Part shown: in pieces, positions 1 to 4,136 of the stretch | Layout of the letters: each line of letters starts with the position of its first letter | How positions within the stretch are numbered: the stretch's first letter is position 1 | From: Nitrospirota bacterium | Lineage (GTDB): Bacteria; Nitrospinota_A; UBA7883 | Direction: 5' to 3' | Length of the DNA: 7,610 nucleotides | Assembly: GCA_011052055.1 (NCBI GenBank) | Contig: DRJW01000422.1 | Coordinates: 1 to 7,610 of the forward strand | Notes under the pieces: model-generated | Database searches by the model: none | The model's input: only the letters and a program-made list of their open reading frames with translations | What the model was told of the DNA's origin: nothing | Translations under genes and position numbers: made by a program

Positions 1-25
1 GATCATGTCATCCCACCCTCACCCA

Positions 26-50
26 GCCCTCTCCCCTCAAGGGAGAGGGC
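26..50. repeat. Short intergenic palindrome, 10-bp perfect stem
   Basis: GCCCTCTCCC (26-35) and its exact complement GGGAGAGGGC (41-50) flank a 5-base loop. The stretch just before it (7-25) starts with GTCATCCC and is C-rich, a lead-in often found in dispersed intergenic repeats of proteobacteria (from memory). No T-run follows on either strand and no gene ends here, so it looks like a repeat element rather than a terminator. Confidence 0.6.
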
Positions 51-67
51 TGCTCTGCGCCAGTCAC

Positions 68-130
68 GGGCCACACCCGTAACGTGGCTGGGCCACACCC
101 GTAACGTGGCCGGGCCACAGCCGTAACGGG
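68..130. repeat. Three tandem copies of a 22-bp unit
   Basis: The unit starts GGGCCACA(C/G)CCGTAACG and recurs at 68, 90 and 112. Copies 1 and 2 differ only at their last base. Copy 3 has a C-to-G change inside and diverges after CGTAACG, so it is degenerate at its right end. Each of the first two copies contains the dyad GCCAC/GTGGC around an 8- to 9-base loop, so each could fold or bind a dimeric protein. The spacing is strictly head to tail with no unique spacer, so this is not a CRISPR array. Confidence 0.85.
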
Positions 131-138
131 GAGGGTGC

Positions 139-154
139 AAAACGTCATCCCGCG
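139..154. repeat. Truncated copy of the 341-403 repeat element
   Basis: These 16 bases (AAAACGTCATCCCGCG) are identical to 341-356, and the match extends about four bases to the left with one difference. In the second copy the sequence continues into the other half of a palindrome; here it stops and a different repeat block begins. It therefore looks like a broken or interrupted copy. Confidence 0.65.
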
Positions 155-163
155 TAAAACTTT

Positions 164-185
164 CCCCTCCTTGTCTGAGGAGGGG
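164..185. repeat. Intergenic palindrome, CCCCTCCT/AGGAGGGG stem
   Basis: An 8-bp perfect stem pairs 164-171 with 178-185 around a 6-base loop. It is followed by a second G-rich tract (ATTAAGGGGAGG) that could compete for the C-rich arm. This resembles a widespread class of C-rich/G-rich intergenic repeats. A T-run is absent after the stem, which argues against a terminator on the + strand; on the - strand only a short A/T stretch is present. Confidence 0.55.
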
Positions 186-218
186 ATTAAGGGGAGGTGT
201 TCAAAAGAAAAAGGCAAG

Positions 219-251
219 GTCCTTCGGTTCCCTCAGGACGGCGGGACGGGG
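219..251. repeat. Weak hairpin plus first copy of an 18-bp direct repeat
   Basis: GTCCT (219-223) pairs with AGGAC (235-239) around CTTCGG-type loop sequence, a pattern often seen in dispersed proteobacterial repeats. Overlapping its right arm is the 18-mer CAGGACGGCGGGACGGGG (234-251), which recurs at 403-420 with one mismatch. Confidence 0.5.
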
Positions 252-278
252 TGGCGTTCACTAAGAGAAATAGATAGA

Positions 279-340
279 ACACCCCCTCGGCCTATCGGCC
301 ACTCCCCCTCGCAAAGGGGGAGAAATTTGTCGGGTGGTGT
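279..340. repeat. 62-bp composite palindromic element with ACACC/GGTGT ends
   Basis: The ends ACACC (279-283) and GGTGT (336-340) are inverted repeats. Inside lie a small GGCC/GGCC dyad (289-300) and a stronger hairpin pairing 302-309 with 315-322 around CGCAA. Nested palindromes within short terminal inverted repeats suggest a mobile-like intergenic element of the REP/MITE kind. No transposase is present, and the class assignment is from general appearance only. Confidence 0.55.
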
Positions 341-345
341 AAAAC

Positions 346-403
346 GTCATCCCGCGCTTGACGCGGGATCTCGGAGACCCCGGCTCTTGGAGGCCGGGGT
401 GAC
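346..403. repeat. 58-bp element with GTCATCCC/GGGGTGAC ends and two hairpins
   Basis: Terminal inverted repeats pair 346-353 with 396-403, with one G-T wobble. Within them CCCGCG (351-356) pairs with CGCGGG (362-367) and ACCCCGGC (377-384) pairs with GCCGGGGT (393-400). The GTCATCCC...GGGATC pattern is typical of dispersed intergenic palindromic repeats in proteobacteria (from memory). It abuts the preceding 62-bp element almost directly. Confidence 0.65.
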
Positions 404-420
404 AGGACGACGGGACGGGG
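403..420. repeat. Second copy of the 18-bp direct repeat
   Basis: CAGGACGACGGGACGGGG matches 234-251 at 17 of 18 positions and is in the same orientation. It begins within the last base of the 58-bp element, as the first copy begins within the right arm of a hairpin. It may be a shared right-hand flank of two related repeat units. Confidence 0.6.
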
Positions 421-455
421 GGTAATTGACTTCCGAACAGGACGATATGACGTGG

Positions 456-503
456 AAAAGCGCTTTTTAGAGGCTCCCTTAAGTAAAAAGCTTGCTTAAG
501 GGA
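456..503 (+). promoter_or_regulatory. Chain of overlapping inverted repeats upstream of guaB
   Basis: Three dyads overlap in sequence. The first is the 12-bp perfect palindrome AAAAGCGCTTTT (456-467). The second pairs GCTTTTTA (462-469) with TAAAAAGC (484-491). The third pairs 475-486 with 492-503 as a 12-bp stem with one G-T wobble and a 5-base loop. The second and third cannot form together. If transcribed from upstream they would be alternative RNA folds; as DNA the third overlaps the -35 box of the predicted guaB promoter and could be an operator. No T-run follows, so no ordinary terminator is formed. Which reading applies is not decidable from sequence. Confidence 0.5.
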
Positions 504-520
504 TTGGCTTTCACTATAAA
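492..520 (+). promoter_or_regulatory. Predicted sigma-70-type promoter of guaBA
   Basis: A -35-like TTGCTT (492-497) and a -10-like TATAAA (515-520) are separated by the optimal 17 bases. The -10 matches the consensus at five of six positions, the -35 at three of six. Transcription would start near 527, about 70 bases before guaB. The surrounding 503-528 stretch is the most AT-rich part of the region. The weak -35 would suit a promoter under control of a regulator. Confidence 0.45.
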
Positions 521-529
521 TATCTAAAC

Positions 530-566
530 GCGCGCTCAAAGCCGCTGACAGCCGCTGACAGCGCGC
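530..566 (+). promoter_or_regulatory. GC-rich leader hairpin with 10-bp tandem duplication in its loop
   Basis: GCGCGCT (530-536) and AGCGCGC (560-566) form a 7-bp perfect all-strong stem. The 23-base loop is mostly two perfect copies of GCCGCTGACA (541-550 and 551-560; the last base pairs in the stem). If transcription starts near 527, this would sit at the extreme 5' end of the guaBA mRNA, about 20 bases before the ribosome-binding site. It does not resemble the guanine or PRPP riboswitches I know. A role in mRNA stability or translation is only inference. Confidence 0.45.
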
Positions 567-597
567 CGAGAGGTTTTAATTGTAAGAGAGACTGGAT

Positions 598-2073
598 GTG
601 AAAGATAAATTCAGAGATATCAAACTGGCGCTCACTTTCGACGATGTGCTCCTTGCGCCCAACCTTTCGGAAGTTCTTCCCGCAGAGGTTGATACTCGCG
701 CAATTCTTACGAAACGTGTCGGCCTGAATATTCCGCTGATTTCCGCCCCGATGGATACGGTGACCGAGGGCCGCCTCGCCATTGCCCTGGCGCTTGAAGG
801 TGGTCTGGGCGTCATCCACAAAAACCAGACGATAGAAAAGCAAAGAAAAGAAATCGACAAAGTAAAGCGCCACGTGACTGGAATGATCGTCGATCCTATA
901 ACCCTTGACAGGGGGCGGAAGATAGGGGAGGCGTTGAAATTGTCGGAGAAATACCGGTTCTCCGGTTTCCCGGTGACAAGCTCTGGCAAACTGGTGGGGA
1001 TATTGTCGAACCGCGATATGCGTTTTGTGACCGATATGGAAAAGCCGGTAAGCGACTTTATGACCACCGGAGCGAATCTTATAACCGCTAAAGAGGGCAC
1101 GTCTATAGAGCAGGCCAAAAAGATTCTGCACGAGAGGAAAATAGAAAAACTTCTGATAATAGATAAAAAAGGCGCGCTGGCCGGTCTTATGACCATCAAG
1201 GATATCGAAGAAAGCCAGAAGCACCCTAATGCGGCCAAAGACAAAAAAGGCCGGTTAAGAGTGGGAGGAGCGGTCGGGGCCGGGCCGGACGGGCTTAAAA
1301 GAGCCGTTGAGCTTCTTAAATACGGTTGTGATGTCATTGTGATCGACACAGCCCATGGACACACTAAAGCTGTGATCGATTCGGTGAAGGCTCTGCGGGC
1401 CCGGTCGAAAGCTGTGCAGATTATCGCAGGCAACGTGGCGACCGCAGAGGCGACACGCGACTTGATACAAGCGGGCGCGAGCGCCATCAAAGTCGGTATC
1501 GGCCCCGGCTCAATCTGCACCACGCGGATTGTGGCGGGCGTAGGTGTTCCGCAGATCACGGCCATAAACGATTGCGCTGTAGAGGCTTCCAAAAACCGAA
1601 TCCCGATTATCGCCGATGGCGGCGTCAAGCATTCGGGTGATATAGTCAAAGCCCTCGCCGCAGGGGCCGACCTTGTTATGATCGGCTCTTTGTTCGCGGG
1701 AGTGGATGAATCGCCGGGAGAGAAAGTCTTGTTCCAGGGGCGCGTCTACAAGGAATATCGCGGGATGGGATCGATCGGCGCCATGACGGATGGAAGCGCG
1801 GACCGTTATTTTCAGGATTCCACGCTGTCCGGGGTCAAGCTTGTGCCGGAAGGCGTCGAGGGGCGGGTGGCGTATAAAGGGGATTTAAGCTTTGTGGTGC
1901 ACCAGCTGATAGGGGGGCTTCGCTCTGGAATGGGATATTGCGGCTCTTGTGACATAGCCGAGCTTAAAAAGAAAGGCCGGTTTTTACGCATTTCATCAGC
2001 AGGACTTAAGGAAAGCCATGTTCACGACGTGCAGGTGACCAAAGAAGCGCCGAACTACTCTTCCCAGCAATGA
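598..2073 (+). CDS. guaB: Inosine-5'-monophosphate dehydrogenase
   Basis: This cytoplasmic enzyme oxidises IMP to XMP with NAD+, the committed step toward guanine nucleotides. The 491-residue length is normal for bacterial IMPDH. The opening LTFDDVLL motif is canonical. Two CBS domains, the usual site of nucleotide control, occupy roughly residues 96-148 and 155-206, inserted in the (beta/alpha)8 barrel. Visible active-site elements are Asp250 in DTAHGH for NAD binding, the catalytic loop GPGSICTTR with nucleophile Cys307, the phosphate-binding DGG at 340-342 and MIGS at 361-364, YRGMGS at 387-392, and the flap Arg403-Tyr404 pair. The start is GTG at 598: an in-frame TAA at 583 excludes a longer version, and a weak GAGAG at 586-590 lies seven bases upstream. 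An ATG at 596 is out of frame. It is first in an operon with guaA, with which it overlaps by four bases. Nothing is missing or unusual in the protein. Confidence 0.98.
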   Translation: MKDKFRDIKLALTFDDVLLAPNLSEVLPAEVDTRAILTKRVGLNIPLISAPMDTVTEGRLAIALALEGGLGVIHKNQTIEKQRKEIDKVKRHVTGMIVDPITLDRGRKIGEALKLSEKYRFSGFPVTSSGKLVGILSNRDMRFVTDMEKPVSDFMTTGANLITAKEGTSIEQAKKILHERKIEKLLIIDKKGALAGLMTIKDIEESQKHPNAAKDKKGRLRVGGAVGAGPDGLKRAVELLKYGCDVIVIDTAHGHTKAVIDSVKALRARSKAVQIIAGNVATAEATRDLIQAGASAIKVGIGPGSICTTRIVAGVGVPQITAINDCAVEASKNRIPIIADGGVKHSGDIVKALAAGADLVMIGSLFAGVDESPGEKVLFQGRVYKEYRGMGSIGAMTDGSADRYFQDSTLSGVKLVPEGVEGRVAYKGDLSFVVHQLIGGLRSGMGYCGSCDIAELKKKGRFLRISSAGLKESHVHDVQVTKEAPNYSSQQ

Positions 2074-3614
2074 GCGCCACTTCCAAAGAAAAAATCCTCA
2101 TACTCGATTTCGGCTCACAATACACCCAGCTTATCGCCCGGCGTGTTCGTGAATTGAAGGTCTACTGCGAAATCCACCCGTTCCATGTGGGGCTCGATAT
2201 GATCGCCTCTTTCGGCGCCGGGGGGATCATCCTGTCTGGCGGCCCCGGCAATGTCTCCGATCCCGACGCCCCGACGATAGACCCTGCAATTTTCGATCTG
2301 GGAATTCCGATCCTGGGCATATGTTACGGCATGCAACTTATGACAAGCTTGCTGGGCGGAGATGTGGGAGAGTCGAAAACCAGAGAATACGGGTATGCCC
2401 GGATGCAATGCGATGGGTCGTCCCCGCTTTTTCACGGCCTGACGGACGAGCAGGACGTGTGGATGAGCCACGGCGACAGAATCGAGAGCGCGCCCGGCGG
2501 TTTTGTCCGGATCGGCCATACGAAAAGCTCTGGCGTGGCGGCGATGGAGCAAAGACAAAGACGGCTTTACGGCATCCAGTTTCATCCAGAAGTGGCCCAT
2601 ACGCCAAACGGCTCTGCGATACTGGAAAATTTTCTGTTCAAGATAGCCGGTCTTTGTGGCGACTGGACGATGAGGTCTTTTATCGAAAGCTCCATCGAGT
2701 CGATAAAAGAGCGCGTGGGGGAGGCCAACGTGCTGTGCGCTTTATCTGGCGGGGTCGACTCGTCCGTGGTGGCCCGGCTTTTACATGAAGCGATAGGCGA
2801 TCAGCTGACATGTGTTTTTGTGAACAACGGGCTCTTGCGCCAGGGAGAGGTTGAGATGGTGATGACCTCCTATGCGGAGCATTTTGATATAAAAGTGATT
2901 ATGGCCGATGCGGAAAAACTCTTTTTGGACAAACTCAAAGGGGTAGTGGATCCTCAGGAGAAAAGAAAGATTATCGGCCCCGCTTTCGTCGACGTGTTCG
3001 TCGAGCAGGCAAGTAAGCTGGAAAATATAAAATTTCTGGCGCAGGGTACTTTATATCCAGATGTCATAGAGTCTGTCAGTCTCAAAGGCCCGTCGGCGGT
3101 AATCAAGACCCACCATAACCTCGCGCTTGGCGATAAACTTCATCTTGATCTCATAGAGCCGCTAAGAGAGCTTTTTAAAGACGAAGTGCGTGTGTTGGGA
3201 GAAGAGCTGGGCATGCCAAGAAGCCTTGTGTGGCGCCATCCTTTCCCCGGCCCCGGCCTTGCGATCCGTATGATAGGTGAGGTGACCAAAGAGCGATGCG
3301 ACCTGCTGAGAAAAGCGGACGCTATTTTGATCGAAGAGCTTGTAAAACAAGGGTGGCACGACAAGGTGTGGCAGGCGTTTTGCGTTCTGCTACCTGTTAA
3401 GTCTGTCGGCGTTATGGGCGATGAGCGCACTTATGAGAGCGTTCTGGCCATCCGCGCCGTAACCAGCCACGACGCCATGACGGCCGACTGGGCCAACATA
3501 CCCCATGACATCCTGGCCATGATTTCCAACCGCATAATCGGCGAAGTCAGGGGGATAAACAGGGTGGTTCTCGACATTACATCCAAACCGCCGGGCACCA
3601 TAGAGTGGGAATAA
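2070..3614 (+). CDS. guaA: GMP synthase (glutamine-hydrolysing)
   Basis: This enzyme converts XMP to GMP using ATP and ammonia released from glutamine, directly following the GuaB reaction. At 514 residues it is a standard two-function protein. The N-terminal class I glutamine amidotransferase (about 6-190) shows the nucleophile Cys85 in LGICYGMQL and the His172/Glu174 pair in FHPEV. The ATP-pyrophosphatase domain follows, with the P-loop SGGVDSS at 226-232. The C-terminal dimerisation domain includes HPFPGPGLAIR from residue 390 and ends with the usual KPPGTIEWE. The start codon overlaps the guaB stop as ATGA. No Shine-Dalgarno sequence is visible in the preceding bases (the run before the ATG is CT-rich and then CAGCA), so translation probably depends on ribosomes finishing guaB. 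This would keep the two enzymes in proportion. All family landmarks are intact. Confidence 0.98.
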   Translation: MSATSKEKILILDFGSQYTQLIARRVRELKVYCEIHPFHVGLDMIASFGAGGIILSGGPGNVSDPDAPTIDPAIFDLGIPILGICYGMQLMTSLLGGDVGESKTREYGYARMQCDGSSPLFHGLTDEQDVWMSHGDRIESAPGGFVRIGHTKSSGVAAMEQRQRRLYGIQFHPEVAHTPNGSAILENFLFKIAGLCGDWTMRSFIESSIESIKERVGEANVLCALSGGVDSSVVARLLHEAIGDQLTCVFVNNGLLRQGEVEMVMTSYAEHFDIKVIMADAEKLFLDKLKGVVDPQEKRKIIGPAFVDVFVEQASKLENIKFLAQGTLYPDVIESVSLKGPSAVIKTHHNLALGDKLHLDLIEPLRELFKDEVRVLGEELGMPRSLVWRHPFPGPGLAIRMIGEVTKERCDLLRKADAILIEELVKQGWHDKVWQAFCVLLPVKSVGVMGDERTYESVLAIRAVTSHDAMTADWANIPHDILAMISNRIIGEVRGINRVVLDITSKPPGTIEWE

Positions 3615-3624
3615 CCCGCCCTTA

Positions 3625-3646
3625 GTCCTGGCCACTTCGCCGGGAC
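3625..3646. other. Inverted repeat after guaA, not a clear terminator
   Basis: GTCCTGGC (3625-3632) pairs with GCCGGGAC (3639-3646), eight pairs including one T-G, with a 6-base loop. It lies 11 bases after the guaA stop. The tract that follows is seven A's on the + strand, not T's, so it lacks the uridine run of an intrinsic terminator. It could be a 3' stabilising hairpin, or transcription may continue into the next gene. Confidence 0.4.
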
Positions 3647-3675
3647 AAAAAAACTTGTTGCCTTTTCGCGCAGGT

Positions 3676-3693
3676 TTGGGTATCACTATCCAA
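3676..3693. promoter_or_regulatory. Near-palindrome upstream of the FYDLN-type gene
   Basis: TTGGGTA (3676-3682) and TATCCAA (3687-3693) form a 7-bp dyad with one G-T mismatch around TCAC. It lies about 32 bases before the start codon, in the right place for an operator or a short leader hairpin. TTGTTG at 3655-3660 with TATCAC at 3681-3686 would make only a poor promoter (20-base spacer). Confidence 0.25.
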
Positions 3694-3724
3694 GTTTAAC
3701 CAGAAAAAAGGAGACGGAGCGGTT

Positions 3725-4018
3725 ATGACGCATCCGAAATACGGAAAGAAATTCACCTGTTTCCATTGCGCGACAAAATTTTATAACATGGGCGCCCCGA
3801 AGCCTATTTGCCCCAAATGCGGCTCGAACCAGAAGAGGGCCCCTAAAAGGCAGGCCGGCAAAACCGCCAGACAGGTAGAGGTTCCCGCTTTTGAAACCGA
3901 GGAGGAAAATCTGGTTGAGACCACAGACGATTTTCCAATTAAAGAAGAGGTAGACGACTCTTTCGATCCCGACAGCGACCACCTGAGTGTCGATACCGTT
4001 TCGGATCAGGATTACTAG
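3725..4018 (+). CDS. FYDLN_acid family zinc-ribbon protein with acidic tail, function unknown
   Basis: A 97-residue predicted cytoplasmic protein with three parts. Residues 10-33 form a zinc ribbon with paired cysteines Cys12-x2-Cys15 and Cys29-x2-Cys32, around KFYNMGAPKPICPKCG. Residues 37-49 are a short basic linker (K37, R38, K41, R42, K46, R49). Residues 52-97 are strongly acidic, with 18 Asp/Glu among 46 and no predicted fold. This order matches the family named after its FYDLN motif (TIGR02300/PF09538 from memory), whose function is not known to me. The motif here reads FYNMG, a variant. The start is supported by AAGGAG at 3708-3713 and a closer GGAG at 3716-3719. There is no signal peptide or membrane segment. 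The zinc ribbon and acidic tail would suit a nucleic-acid or protein adaptor, but that is inference. It lies between guaA and dnaE with gaps of 110 and 118 bases. Confidence 0.85.
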   Translation: MTHPKYGKKFTCFHCATKFYNMGAPKPICPKCGSNQKRAPKRQAGKTARQVEVPAFETEEENLVETTDDFPIKEEVDDSFDPDSDHLSVDTVSDQDY

Positions 4019-4024
4019 GCTTTT

Positions 4025-4065
4025 CAAGAGGCGGTCGAAACCACACGGCGCGCGTCCGCCTCTTG
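4025..4065 (+). terminator. Possible terminator or end-of-transcript hairpin
   Basis: CAAGAGGCGG (4025-4034) and CCGCCTCTTG (4056-4065) make a perfect 10-bp stem beginning 7 bases after the FYDLN-type gene stop. The loop is long (21 bases, GC-rich at its right side). The following TGTTAAGCTTCTAATTATTT is T-rich but broken, so termination may be weak. TTTT precedes the left arm, so the - strand has an A-run rather than T-run context there. If it works, dnaE needs its own promoter. A TTGACT at 4084-4089 lacks a good -10 partner. Confidence 0.5.
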
Positions 4066-4136
4066 TGTTAAGCTTCTAATTATTTGACTCAAACCATACC
4101 CACCGGGCCGATCCGGGCCTGGGCCGGAGCGCTGAA

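Noticed and set aside
68..130. CRISPR-like array
   Set aside because: Units are contiguous with no spacers, only three copies exist, and no cas gene is present.
135..425. Open frame of 96 codons on the + strand in the upstream region
   Set aside because: It runs through several palindromic repeats, has no ribosome-binding site or recognisable domain, and its composition follows the repeats.
475..503. Intrinsic terminator before guaB
   Set aside because: The stem is good but is followed by ATTGGCTTTC rather than a T-run, and no gene ends upstream within the window.
261..539. Open frame of 92 codons on the - strand before guaB
   Set aside because: It crosses the repeat cluster and the guaB control region and shows no protein-like features.
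530..590. Purine or PRPP riboswitch in the guaB leader
   Set aside because: The leader is too short and lacks the conserved cores of those classes as I know them; only a simple hairpin is seen.
576..1649. Long (357-codon) open frame on the - strand opposite guaB
   Set aside because: It lies entirely over the strongly supported guaB gene; its Ser/Ile/Arg-rich translation has no known motif and fits a codon-bias shadow.
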